DNA from: Onchocerca lupi | Taxonomy: Eukaryota; Nematoda; Chromadorea; Rhabditida; Onchocercidae | Reading direction: 5' to 3' | DNA: 64,000 bases | Assembly: GCA_028564675.1 (NCBI GenBank) | Contig: JAOVVO010000302.1 | Location: 1-64,000, forward strand | Shown here: positions 39,201-51,219 of the stretch, piece after piece | Numbering within the stretch: the first letter of the stretch is position 1 | Layout of the letters: each line of letters opens with the position of its first letter | Notes under the pieces: model-generated | What the model was told of the DNA's origin: nothing | The model's input: only the letters and a program-made list of their open reading frames with translations | The model's database searches: none | Position numbers and translations under genes: made by a program

Positions 39201-42200
39201 TTGTTCCGTTGTCTATGTAGATATAGAGATTGTCTGGTTTGCCAATTCTAGAACACGCAATGTATGATTGCCCATGTGAGAAGCAATCCGTCTCTAGATC
39301 TAAACCACACAATTCTAAAGATTAGACCTGAGTTTCGTTGATGATGATTGCAAACGCCAATCGAATTGGGAATTGTAATCTCTTAAATTGAAATGGCATA
39401 TCTGTTGGAATCATAGAAATGCGAGGAATGAGGACATCTTCACCTTTGAAAGGTTCTGTCAAGGTTGTTTCTACGACGTTGTTCACTAATTTTTTTATTG
39501 CAAGCGGCATGTCTTTGCAAGGTTTTGGCTAGTTGATATTTCGCAACATGATGATTGGCACGTCGATTTTCGACTGCAACACATGTGGTGGCATCCTTGG
39601 CAGATCGAGTGAATTCAAAAATTCTGTTAGGTAATTAAACACTTCATCTGCTTCCAGAACAGTGTCGACGGACTTATGTATGATTGCCTGTGCAGCAAAG
39701 TCCATGTATTATATTTTTCGTCTCAATTTCATGCAAATCCTTATCGACGTCGGAACTGGGTATTTCAGCGCATATTCATTATCGATTTGTTTAAAGCGAT
39801 TTTATCATAAAGCCAGATTAGAAACGTTGCGTCAAAATGAACAACGAATATTTACGACAAAGAGGCAATCCAAGACATGACTTAATATTAGAAGTCAGAG
39901 AGGTAATCCACAAATTGCCTAAACGAAACACTTTATTGTATACTTTCATGACGTCGACATTTCTGCGACGGAACTAAATTTCTCATAAAGCAAAAAACAA
40001 ATGAAAAAGCTTAAATTACGTGCTTCATTTATTTAAAACACGCACCTATTCGAATGCAATGTTGTATGGAAATTTAAATTCATTCGGTGAAGAACTTGAA
40101 AAGTTGTAAGAAGTAGTCGCATTCAATGCAGAAAGTAGGCGTGGTGAATAAATTCTGTCCGCTCATGAGAGCGTGGTGAAAAGCGGAGTCAAAAAATTCA
40201 GTCTGCTCACTTACTTTTAGTTGTCACGGCTTGACACGTAAAAAAAGGTATCTCTATGTAGAAACACGCGCCTATTCCAATGCAAGGTTATGTCAAAATT
40301 TAAAAGCAATCGGTGGAAAACTTGTAACGTTTTATAAAGAGCCACAAGAAGCATTTGCTTTTTTTTTACATAGATTATTCCTCAAATTACGGTCATCATT
40401 GCTACCGGAACAAATACTTACCAAATGATACAAACGACAAAATAAACGGATTTTTGCAATGTATACATTCATTAGTTCCAAGGAGAGGATTAGAGGTACC
40501 ACATCTGAAATAAGTTCAATTATTAAGGACAAAAGTCCAATTTCTTGACATTTTACGAACGTTTTTGTAATGAATATACTGTAAAACTTGCGTACTTCTA
40601 GTTAATTGTTATGGGATAGAACCTATGCCGCTAAGATCTAGTAATGCTATAAAACTTTCTCAGCACTAACCTATAACACATAGGGAGTAATTCTTCTGCA
40701 TCAGTGAAGGGTTTTGATCTGATCATTAGGGCTTCTGTTTCAATAAGCTTTTCAAAACGATATGGAATTTTCAAACAACTGAGTTGTTCTAAAGCATATC
40801 GCGCTAATTTGTAGGCGCCTAATATTTGTCCTTGCTTCATTAAAGTATAAAATATGCTCCTGAAACAAGCTTTGTTTATTTCCCTGCTTGTCTTACCATT
40901 TGAATATTATCGCTGTTCTACATATTATTTTAGTGCATGAAAGAAATCCAATTATTTTTATAGCTCTTATATATAAGGACTAGTACTATTGTTTTCCGAA
41001 GTTTTTTAATATTTTCCACATAAAGAAAGGATTAGGAATCAAATTACTTTGGAGCAACATCGGTTCAACCATAAATCAGGGAATATTAGATGTTCAGTAA
41101 CTTCAACTATTGAAAAACTATATATATATATATATATATATGCTTTACCACCAAAACATAAAAAACCTTGACACTATCTGATCACATACTGCGCATAAAA
41201 ATGTATTGGAAGCACAACATTCCTACCAATTTTACCCTTAAAATTAATTTGAATTAAAGAGAATTACACTCGTGATATTTTATAAATTTCCTTTTGACAA
41301 GCCAAATAGCGAGCAATATTGACTAGAGCATCGGCTGGGCAGCTCGTAAAAGGTTCAGCCTATAAAATGTTTTCTTTATGAGCAAGAATAGTAAAATTAA
41401 ATTAGATGGCGCATTGAGATTTTGAGAAAAGGAATAATTTTCTGATTGAATACATTCAGAGATTGAAATCTGAGAATTAAATTATGATCATGAAGTGTAA
41501 CAATTTAGTAACTTTCAACTCAATTTTCAGAATGTTTCTTTAAATCTTAGAACAACTAAAAGGAACTACTTATTCTTGGAAAACTATACATACATTTTTT
41601 TTTAGCAAGGAATAAGGAACAACCCAAAACATCCAGCAATTTAATAATTATTAGTTCATAACCAGTTGTTAATCATTACCAGATATTTATAAATGACATC
41701 GAAGGCATAGTAGCAATTCGCTTTGTTATTAAAATCCAGAAATTTTTCAATTAATTTAGGATCTGCATAGCACTGTTCTAAATATTGCATGCTTAGCACC
41801 CAGTTATAATATCCTGCATCTATAAAACGGTTCTCTCTAATAGCATTTCCCATTAGCTGCTCCAAAACTTGCAATGCTTCCACATCATGCCCAGCCATAC
41901 GATAGGCTGCAAAACATAAAACTGCTATTATTTTTTATACAAATCGAAAAAATGACATTTAATATTAAATAGCAACATTAACAACATTTCAAACTGCAAA
42001 CCTTTTTGAGCCTCATCAAAACGATCGTTTTCTGCTAACCAACGTGCGTAGGGCAGATAAACTTCTTCATTATATTTTTGGTACTTCGCTGCAATTATAA
42101 ATGCCTGAAAAATAAACTAATTACTTGGAATCATATTTTTTAAAATATGAAATTAAGAGAACTAACGTGAGATGTGACAAATTAGCACACTTGATACTTT

Positions 42201-45200
42201 TATCAAATTTCAAATAAAAATTTACATCATTCCAGAGCGCCGCATCGACGTACATGTTTACTAAGGCACGAATATCATTGATTGACTGGAATAAATGGGA
42301 AGCAAGAGTGTATTCGCCTTTTTTTGCCAAGTGATTTCCAATCGTGCGCAATACATCAACATTGCTTCGATCAATACGATGTGCGAGATTGATCAGCCTG
42401 AGAAATACTTGTTTGTATTCCAAATAAAAATAGTAATATAAAAGAGGAAAAGAAAAAAGAAAATTCAGTTATGTGAATGCTTACTTTTCAAATAAAAATA
42501 AAAGGCTTACATATCAATCCAGTTGTTTTTGATCATGAGACTAACTGCTTTATCGTAATCGCCTGAAGCTACAAACATTTCCGCAGCGATTATGGGCTCA
42601 TTTGAATTCTGTGCCCAATCAGCACGTTTTCGCAACAGAGCTTTTTGAGTTTCTCCAGAGGCGGATGATAACAATTCCTGAATGCGAATGTCGAAAGCAT
42701 TAGGAAAAAAAAAAAGAACGGATGTAATCTTACGTGCACAAAAAAGCGATAATTACACAAAATAACTACTACGAAATTGATGAGACCATGAACAATATAA
42801 ATGTTCTGAAAAGCCAAAATTGCATCTTTCCTACATTCATTAAAATAAGTGAAAAAGAAAAAAGAAAAAATGAAAATTAAAAGTCAGGCTATACAAGCTA
42901 ATGCCGATTTATCTTTCAACCTGGGCCTGATCGAACATGCGTAAATCTGTGAACATTTCCAATGTTTTTTGATCACATCTAATTTTTTGAAACAACATCG
43001 CTGCTTCGCGATATCTACCTTCATACGCTTTTATACATCCCAACATCAATTCTTTTTTCGTATCCTTTTTTATCATGTCCTGGAATCTAATTCGAATTAA
43101 AGCAATTATTTGACAGAATCAAAATATCCGCAACCAGTGTATTATATAACTTTCTATACCGAAATAAATGGAGAGATTGGTTGTTTTAATTTCTATACCT
43201 TAATTTCCGAGATTAATTGTAGATAACGTGCATCTTTAATTCTATGGAAAGCTTTTTGAGCGATATCAAGTTGAAAGTTATGCAAAGCATCATGACCAAG
43301 GACATCCCAGTCACCTTCTGTTACACCCAATGATGCCAAATCATATGCTTCCCTATAAAAGCGATAGAAATAGATCAATTGCATCATTTTTTTTTTTTTT
43401 TTTTTTTTTTTATTCAGCGAAACGCAAACTTTCAAAGGGAAATCTCACTTGTACATTTTCTGTTCAAGATACTGATATAATTGATTAGATAGAGGCACTT
43501 CCACTGCAATCATGGCAAACATATGCAAGCAAAAGACACGCTTTCCAGAAAATCCAACTACAAAACCCTAAAAAAATTCACTATCCCTAACTAAATATTT
43601 TCTATGAGTAAAAGACAAAAAATAGTGATCAAACAAATTCTTCGACGACAAAAAGATAGAAATTTTTTGTTCTTGTTCTATTTTTTTTTTTTTTTTTTGA
43701 GGTCATACTTGCATTCTTTGTTGATGTGAAGAGAAATTGTCAGCTTTAATACATAGTGCGCCACCACCGGAATAACATAAAAGATTTTCTTGATCAGCAT
43801 TCCAGGCAACACTATTACATGATGGTTCCTATAAAAAATCGGTTTCTCATATGTGAATTACAAAATTTGTTATAAAAATTAGTATATCGAAAATTAGTAT
43901 GTCGAACCTGGAATAGAAACTGTTTAGTTTTGATATCAAAAGTTGTACAAACTCCGGTTTCGTCGACGATTGCAAGCTTTTCCCTGAAATTCACGATTAA
44001 CTGCATTTAAAGTCCTTTTTTTTTTTGAATAATACTTTTGGAAAAAAAATTATTTTTAAAGCATCGAATAATCGAGCAATATTGAACAACATTGAAGTTA
44101 GAAAGATACCTACCTTAAATGGCTGATGTCAAGGCATCTGATAGCACTTTTTAAACGCAATATTTCTGTTATGAATGGATTATCCACAAAGATTTTACAT
44201 ACCTAAACCATTTATCTTTTATCAGGTTAAAAAACTTTCCAAATGATTTACACAAACATGGTGTAATTAGCTAAGATTTTTTTGTTTTTCATAAACATAA
44301 AGTTACAGCTCCATTTCGTAGACCGATTAACATAGCTTCTCGACCCGGTGGTCCACCAACCACCTTTATATAACGTATCAGAGATTCAAGAAGCCATTCC
44401 CGTTGTTTAAGTCCTTTATGGTCGTAACACTGCAATCGTCGTTCGTGGCAAAGTATCAAATGATGCGCGCAGACTACCTATAAAAAGAAACTTTTCTTCG
44501 CAAAATGATACAAAATACAGGTGAACTCTTTATTTAACAGAAAAATCCAATCTTTTGAGTTTCGAGATGGTACATCAGAAAAGGATCTTATAGTACTTAC
44601 AAGTAGCGAACATTCGAAAGCACGGTTTATTTTCTCAACCAATCTATATTCCAACTGTCCATCATCGCGCTCTGTGGTAAGGCGATATATTTCAATATGA
44701 TCAGCGAGTTGCACCTAAAGTAAACTTTCTTTGGCATATCTTTGATAAAATATAGGTTTGAAAAAGAGAAAGTTTTTCCAAATAGAATGTTCGAACCTTT
44801 CATTAATTGCTCATCCATCAAACTGAAATCCGATACTTATGAAGAAGGAATGATCATATTCCTAATACTCCCAAAAAAAGAAAAACCCACAGCTAATCGA
44901 TTATAGTACACAGCGACTTTGCGAACCAAATCATTACAGTAAATTCTGACAGATGTTTGATTTGCAAGATGCTGCACCACCACTTCGGTCATATTTTCGC
45001 GGTAAGCATATCGCTCCTAAGAATTTTATTCTCTGAACAGTTACGAATAGATTCACGCAACAACAATATGCCAATAATGAACGGATTTTCAATTGAACTA
45101 GCATAGAATATTCAAAAATAAATATAAAAAGTTAAATTAGAAGTGTATTTTCTCTATTACTAACTTTATGCAATCCGTGAACTGTGCTAAACATTAACTG

Positions 45201-47743
45201 ATAGCAAGCTAGTGTACCATCCACGCAACCAACTGCAAGTAGTCGCATTTTTATGATATAATTCAAAATTCTCCTGTATCATTCGTATGAAAAAGTTTAA
45301 GATAAATTAGAACTGACCAACAATTGTGTTTGTATTTGGTCTAGTTTTTACAGTCCATACCCATGTATCCATCTGTGCAACTGTACCCAGTGCTGTTCCT
45401 ACAACAATTACTGACTTTTTTTTCGATAATAAAAAATTGCACTGGTTCAAGAACCAAAAACAAATATTTATGGTGTCATTTCCTAATGTAAAACATATTG
45501 GTAATCAAAGTTTAATTGGAATATTATACAAACCTTCACGACTATAAAGAGTAACCTGACGATTGGAGCCGCACATTATCAGGAATTGGCCATAGTTAAA
45601 AAATTCTATTGCTGTAGGATCATAGCCAAGTTTTTTGTCTTCTTGAAAGAGCTGCAAGCAATAATAACATTTTTTTTCGAAAAATTGAACTCAAGTTATA
45701 AAAGAAAGATTCTGCAAAATAGAGTGGCAATACATATGATAATTAGTACACATTAGAGTTAAAAATCAACTTCAAGCATGATTAATATGCTTTTAGACTC
45801 AATGGTGTCAATAAATTTAGGGAACAGGAAAGCACAGAACGATTTCCAAGAATAATATTTTTTACCTGATTTCCCTCTAAATCATAAAATGCAGCTGTTT
45901 GCCCCCAGTCTACCAATACCAAAAGTCCTCCAAACGTACTGAAAAAAAGAAAAAAAAAAAAGATATATTTACTAAATTTCCTTTTGGAAATATTCAGCAA
46001 ACAATCAATTTCAGTGTGTTTAGGAAAGGTCCATAAAACTGCAAAAATGCAATTCCTTTTGCATTGAAAAAGTCCTCAAAACTACAAAAATACAGTTTTT
46101 CTTTATATTTTTACTTCATTTTCTGACTACAGTAAGATTTGATAAAGAAAACAACGTGCGAAAAAAGAGAAAAAAACAGCTTACCTTCTTTGAATATTGG
46201 CATCACAGTGCCACGAGGCATCCCTATAAGTTAGTTTTTACTATAAATAAGCTGTTTATTTTTTGAAATTTTATAGCAAGATATAGGAATAACAAAGTCT
46301 GAGAGAAACTCACGCAGTGCTTCGAGGTCCCGCAAAAGCTAGCGCCCAAACAGGTTCGCCAGAGGGTCGTTCAATTTTTTTTATTTCTAGACTATTCTGA
46401 AAGGTAAACTAACATGGTTGTTTGAAGAGAAGATATTTTGTACCACTGTAACAAAATCTTAGTCTGAACTTTTGCTTATTTCAAGCTATTTCCGGATGAT
46501 ATTGTCATGGAATGGACTTTTATGTCCTTTTTTTTTTCTGACAATTTTTCATGCATTCAATATTGTATTGTATTTAATCATTTGTATTTATCTCAAAATT
46601 GGTTTGCTTTATGTATTAAACGATAGAAACGCAAAAATTTTGGGCATAAATGCATTAAGCCGAGGTGAAGTTAAAAATGGGAAAGGGCAGAAATTACCAC
46701 ATCAGTAACGAATGCCTTATTTTTATGTCTGTAGCAATGGAAAAAAAAAAGAATAAAAATGCAGTTCACCGCAGCAGAACGCAGAGATACGGTACCATCA
46801 AACATTCCAATGGCATAAAGTTGACCATCGCAACTCCATGAGCAGCAAACACATCTACTTGATGTTCGTTGTTTACTAACACTTTTCTCCAGTTGAGTCC
46901 ATATCCCTAGAAATATTTCTTTAGTTAAATGCAGTTCTGTCACTATTAAACTGATGAATTAATTAAGAACAAAATCTTTTTGAATCGAATTATAATTCAG
47001 ACTTACGATCTTAAGAAATTTGATCTTTAAATCCAACTTCTGAAGTAATCTGAAGTGATTTGTTCAGGTCAAATTTGAAATTTATCAGAATATGTCATAC
47101 TATCTTCCAAGCTACAATTATGGAATAATATATTAAGTGTAGATGGTTTTATTGTTCTCATCAAACAATGACGGTTGATTCAAATACTCACCTAAAACAA
47201 CAATGATTGATTCAAAAACTTACCAAAATCACTGATGGCACAGCTAAGCAAAAAGCATGTTATAGGACTAAAAGCAAGGCATTGTACTGCTTCGTTGTGT
47301 CTAAAAACGAGTCGTCTAGTAAGATTAAAAGATCTTCAAATGTTAAATTATCAGAAGTCTATTATTTGCATCTGGAACTGGCTTTGGATTATAAATTTCC
47401 GAAAAGAATTTTTATTAAGAAAAAAAAAATACATATATTTAAGCGTTCCTTCATGCTGCTCTGTCCATATAATAACGGAACGATCGGCAGAACCGGATGC
47501 GAAATTTTCGCCATTGTATGAAAAAGCAACGGCATATACGAGATCCTTATGACCTGCAAAGAGAGAAATAAAGTTCCATTTTCTGAAAATTTTGTTTGGT
47601 AAGACCAAAATTCAAAAGAAACTGGACCTTTCAAGGATTGCAACAATGTGCCATCTGTACCGTCATAAATCAAAACTTTCGTATCAGCTGCAACAAGCAA
47701 TTCCGATCCATCTGGTTTGAAAGCCAAATCATAAACGCAGCAC
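36249..47743 (-). CDS. daf-10: IFT122, intraflagellar transport A core subunit (first exon not located)
   Basis: IFT122 is a core subunit of the IFT-A complex, which carries cargo back along ciliary microtubules; in C. elegans it is daf-10, needed for ciliated sensory neurons. The first exon I can place starts at 47743 with CCVYDLAFKPDGSELLVAA. WD40 repeats follow (SADRSVIIWTEQHEGTLKY, HNEAVQCLAFSPIT, CCSWSCDGQLYAIGMFDGT, LVLVDWGQTAAFYDLEGNQ) down to about 43800. TPR-like helical repeats span about 40675-43430. Next are zinc-ribbon exons (40423-40507, CGTSNPLLGTNECIHCKNPF; about 37266-37385, VLPLVEFIVSDDINLEEA). The last exons hold IIAEWPPPFVTRFYYNIIPE and CSSCYR/MFHADDFEIACLKTGGCPFCHV, ending at 36249. 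All match the order of vertebrate IFT122. The first dozen or so residues (MRAVLTW in human) were not found; no candidate ATG upstream gave a consistent splice phase. Helitron debris sits in the intron 37386-40422. Confidence 0.94.
37622..37659 (-). mobile_element. Helitron 3' terminus: hairpin plus CTAG
   Basis: On the minus strand a 34-base hairpin (37626-37659) is followed directly by CTAG (37622-37625) and then a host T at 37621. The stem runs CTGGATTGG with TC-CG-rich continuation pairing with its complement ending CCGGTCCAG, with G-T pairs, one bulged C and a five-base loop. A hairpin next to CTRR with insertion before T is the defining 3' signature of Helitrons. This fixes the right-hand boundary of the insertion. 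Confidence 0.8.
37622..38916 (-). mobile_element. Helitron fragment with N-terminal Rep/Helicase remnant and 3' end
   Basis: This is a decayed Helitron (rolling-circle transposon) copy in an IFT122 intron. Reading the minus strand, an ATG at 38916 starts MPRRRSNLGHRIR, the usual start of Helitron proteins. After several stops comes YALIGIMTEVCPYCMDLKF...MCCAAGKIKLP...SKRFLTKI, the Cys-containing N-terminal region. About 38280-38370 then resembles the following CFQ...FMPAFKIKGQIYHK...GSL segment. The rest of the Rep and helicase domains is missing before the 3' terminus at 37622. Frame breaks show it cannot be active. The 5' terminus was not found. Confidence 0.85.
39180..39700 (-). pseudogene. 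Helitron PIF1-type helicase C-terminus, broken
   Basis: The minus strand from about 39700 to 39180 reads as the last part of a Helitron helicase: VFNYLTEFLNSLDLPRMPPH, then IIMLRNIN, LAIKKLVNNVVE, GEDVLIPRISMIPTDMPFQF, KRLQFPIRLAFAI, and finally CFSHGQSYIACSRIGKP. A stop codon replaces the Gln in the conserved TINKAQGQS-like helicase motif (here INETQV then stop), so the copy is dead. On this strand it lies upstream of the N-terminal fragment at 38366-38916, the reverse of the order within one element, so at least two copies or a rearrangement are involved. Confidence 0.85.
40035..40360 (+). repeat. Two direct copies of a Helitron-associated repeat
   Basis: Segments at about 40035-40120 and 40258-40345 are similar to each other (shared core CACGC(A/G)CCTATTC(G/C)AATGCAA, then AAATTTAAA and TCGGTG). 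A third copy occurs in opposite orientation at about 37815-37875, inside the Helitron fragment. Sequence of this type, with TCAAAATTT followed by AGCAATCGGTG, commonly sits near Helitron ends. The plus-strand copies therefore probably mark further Helitron debris inserted in the other direction. Confidence 0.55.
41119..41141. repeat. (TA)n microsatellite
   Basis: A run of about 11 TA dinucleotides lies in an intron of IFT122. It is likely to vary in length between individuals. Confidence 0.9.
43387..43411. repeat. Poly-T tract (25 T)
   Basis: A run of 25 T lies in an IFT122 intron, just upstream (minus strand) of the exon beginning near 43355. On the minus-strand transcript it is poly-A, so it is not a polypyrimidine tract. 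Confidence 0.9.
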
Positions 47744-48614
47744 CTAGAATTTTCTTACAGCCTAAGAAAATTATCAAAAGAGAATAGAACTTTTCTTAAA
47801 TAGCTATCATATTTATTATCTTCTGTAAATGGCAACAAAGGCTCACTGTGAGAGCCAAATTGAAAAAATAAAGTACTGCCAATAACAGTTTTGGTCATTA
47901 ACAGGGTTTTCATGTGTGGATGCAGGTATGATGGTTTAGATAAGAAGTGGTCAAATCAAGCAAAAGGAAATAGCGTCACCTCTTACCTAAGTTTTCAATT
48001 TTCAGCTTTTTTCATCTTACCTATTTCCGCATGGTATCGATTTAGAAGGCATGCGAAGAAGAATCAGAATCAAGGCAAGTTGACTATCTATGTTCAAAGA
48101 TGATTCGTGCCTTTGCGTTTTCCATGAATTTGTAAAAAGCAAGAAGCAAAGCATCTAGAAATAGAATGAGGCACTCGAAATCATGCAATAATCGATGGTT
48201 TTGAGGAAGCATTTCTATTAGCCGTAATATTTTACTCATTTTTGTTTTCATATTCTTCCAAGATATTTTCAGCAAGTCTTGCTAATTGATTCATAAATTC
48301 ATTGCTTATCCTGATATCTCAACATAACTACGAGGAAATTAACTTACCATCAATTTACCCATTTAAAATGGTTAGCATTTATTTATTTATTTACAAATTA
48401 TCAGATTGCACAGTTAAGACGCTAATGATTCAAGCTACTGAAGCTATAAAAATGATTCATATTTGAATGATAACGAGGCATTACTGCAAATAATAATGAA
48501 AAAGAAAAGATGAACAAATTGGGGACGCATGTGGCATTTCAGAAGACATAGTTAATTTCATTTTCGTTTCTTCGCATATAAATATAAAGATTGAAGTAAA
48601 AGCACTATTCAGAC
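47744..48614. promoter_or_regulatory. Shared upstream region of daf-10 and flp-1 (head to head)
   Basis: The two genes are transcribed away from each other from this interval of under 0.9 kb, which must also hold the missing 5' exon of IFT122. It is AT-rich. I looked for X-box-like RFX sites, expected for a cilium gene, and saw no clear full match by eye. A stretch at 48090-48280 has an open minus-strand frame of about 60 codons without family resemblance. Assignment as a promoter region follows from gene arrangement, not from a recognised motif. Confidence 0.5.
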
Positions 48615-48960
48615 ATGATTATTCTCGTCCATGCTGTTCTTCTGATATGCAGCTTAACACAGGTAGTTTACTCATTCTTTATTCATGTCCATATATAGCT
48701 CCTTTTTCATATAATTTCTCCAAATCCGATTTCTTCAAGAGAATTCTCCCCATTAAATTAATACCAGCTAGCAAAGCCTCATTCCTGACATCGGTTATAG
48801 CTATTGTATGAGACGATATTACTTTCTTATCTTTCCATCCCTCCAACATTGCCCCACCATAACAATACAGCCCTAACTTCTTCCACTTGATTCTGCTTTT
48901 TAATTAAGAAATCATAACTTACTTAGGAGATTATAATCCATAACTTCAATCAAAAAAAAA

Positions 48961-48992
<32 letters not shown>

Positions 48993-51219
48993 TGAGAAAA
49001 TCATCTTTCTGAAAAAATCAATTATCTCTCTTAATACCAAGGAGAGAGTTGCCATATTACTTCGGAATTAAATATAAATAGCGTATCGAAAAATCAATTC
49101 AGCTTTTTAACATCCAACTTTTTCATGATCATATTATGATAACATTGCTTGCTTGCATTAAATCTTAAGATTATAAGAGACGAAAGGAAAGATAAGGAAA
49201 CATGTACAATGATAAAAACCACTAGGATAAAAAATCTTCAAATGTGGCTTGTTATAGATAAACTTTCTTCCTTCATTATCTGCTTTAAATGCTATTGTTT
49301 TCAAGAATGAAATTCATAATTATTTCGAAGTTATTTGTGTTTTCTTTATTCTGTTCATATCGTTGCAATCATTCTGGCCATAAGATCAGTTCGTTGAAAT
49401 TATCTCTTAATCATGGAAAAAATTCCATGATCTTTTATGCACTCATATTATTTACAGTTTTTTTTAAACCAACTCTTCCACTCCCGTCCCACATAACATC
49501 TGTCCAAAAATTTAAATTCTACTACTTGAGTTTGAAACCATACTGACATTGAGAAACTTAAGCTTTGGTTTCAAGAAATAGAGGGAGAAAGTCAGAAGAA
49601 AGGAGGAAATTTCAAATAACGAGTAAGCAAATATTGAAATTTATACATTTTAGGTATCAAGTGAATGCTGCAGAAATGCAATCACATCGGATTTTTGTAC
49701 TATGTTTAACATGCTTTCGAGTTCACAGCAAGCGGAAATAAGGCAATACTTTGTGGATGATTGCGAAGGAGATGCGGATGAGGCACCTAAAAAAATTGAA
49801 AAAAAAAAACCAAATTTCATTCGATTTGGCAGAGCCGGTATACCTAATTTATTCCAAACCATATCATATGTCTGCAATAAGAAAACTCCAGAAAATATTG
49901 ACTTTAAAAATAATGCAAAACTGTTTGATTCCGTTTAATTTTTTTGAGAGATGTTTAAGATTCCAGTTAGGCCTATTTTGATAACAATAAGCTCTTACAA
50001 ACTGAAATCTAATCAGATGTCTATGCTGAATTTCTAAAAGTTCAATTTTGCTATTTTTGCACTATATCTTATGAATTAGATTCAAAGTCATGGTTTAAGG
50101 AAGACGGGAAATGAAACAAGTATTCAATACCTAAAAAGTCTCAAATTTAACATCGTTAGATTTTATTTCTTATTTACAATAAAGACCTTATTTTCAGCGT
50201 CACCAATAATGTACGGAAAAAAAGACACTGATCCGAACTTTTTACAATTTGAACGTTCATCAAGTACATTCACACCTAGTGGACAAAATTTTCTTCGATT
50301 TGGAAGAGCAGCTGAACCAAATTTCCTTCGTTTTGGTGAAACAGTATTGTCATGCTTTTGTTAATAATTCTCCACGCAGTTTCCATGTTTTACAATTGAA
50401 TGAATTAAGTTTTCAAAGTGCAGATCAGTTTCATTGATTTAAGGATTTGTTAATAACTGATTTGATGGTACCTCTTCATCAATGTAAAGCCATGGATCTT
50501 GTCAGCTGTTTCCCCTGAATGATAGGGACTGACAGTACTTTAGACCATGCCACTATCATCACATTTTGGAATGTGACGATTCCGACTTAAGTGTCCATTT
50601 CTGTGAGAATGAACTTAAATCTATAAGCTAAAATAAGAACAGTTAAGAACTATACATCTTCTAATGACTGATTTGTATATGAGATTCATCTCTCGCCATT
50701 TTGGTCAAGTCGTCAAGTCGTTCATGAATTTTTTGTAAAAATCAACCTAAGCAATTCTATGGAAAAAGCAACAACTAGCAAAATAATACTGTAGCTTAAG
50801 ATGCTAAATAGCTACAGGCTTAAATTCCTAGCTGAGCCATACCTATATGTAGTGCTATCATCTAACCAATTTGAATGCACCAATGATACATAGTTCCACA
50901 AGATATAAGTCGATCAAAATTGTATCAGAAATTATAACCAATTGTACTGGATTCTGCTGTGTTCCTGATATCCCATATTAAATTCATTTTTCAAAATGTG
51001 AAATAAAAAACAATATTTTCAGGTCGCGTAAGAGACTCAAATTTCTTAAGATTTGGTAAATCTGAACCGAATTTCCTTCGATTCGGGAAACGCATTGAAG
51101 CGAACGAGCCAAATTTTTTGCAATTTGGAAGAAACGCTTCTTTGCAGAATGATCAAGAATATAGAGAAGGATTCAGCCGCCAAGATCGGAAACCTAATTT
51201 CCTACGCTTCGGTAAATAA
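48615..51219 (+). CDS. flp-1: FLP-1 FMRFamide-like neuropeptide precursor
   Basis: This secreted precursor yields several C-terminally amidated PNFLRFamide peptides that act through G-protein-coupled receptors. Exons 48615-48662, 49654-49837, 50198-50335 and 51023-51219 join in phase to 188 codons and a TAA. Exon 1 encodes the signal peptide (MIILVHAVLLICSLTQ). Exon 2 encodes the conserved spacer with SSECC...SDFCTMFNMLSS...YFVDDCEGDADEA, closely matching C. elegans FLP-1, followed by KPNFIRFGR. Later peptides in order are DPNFLQFER, GQNFLRFGR, AEPNFLRFGR, DSNFLRFGK, SEPNFLRFGKR, EPNFLQFGR and KPNFLRFGK. Cleavage is mostly at single Arg or Lys, as in C. elegans. Gly before the basic residue supplies the amide. 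One copy lacks that Gly and two have Gln for Arg. The gene is next to daf-10, head to head. Confidence 0.97.

Noticed and set aside
47911..47913. ATG at 47913 (minus) as the IFT122 start (MKTLLMTKT)
   Set aside because: It superficially resembles the human N-terminus, but none of the following GT donors gives the phase needed by the exon at 47743.
49702..49981. Second overlapping frame across flp-1 exon 2
   Set aside because: It runs out of frame through the flp-1 peptide-coding exon; the flp-1 frame has the conserved Cys spacer and KPNFIRFG, and correct splice phases.
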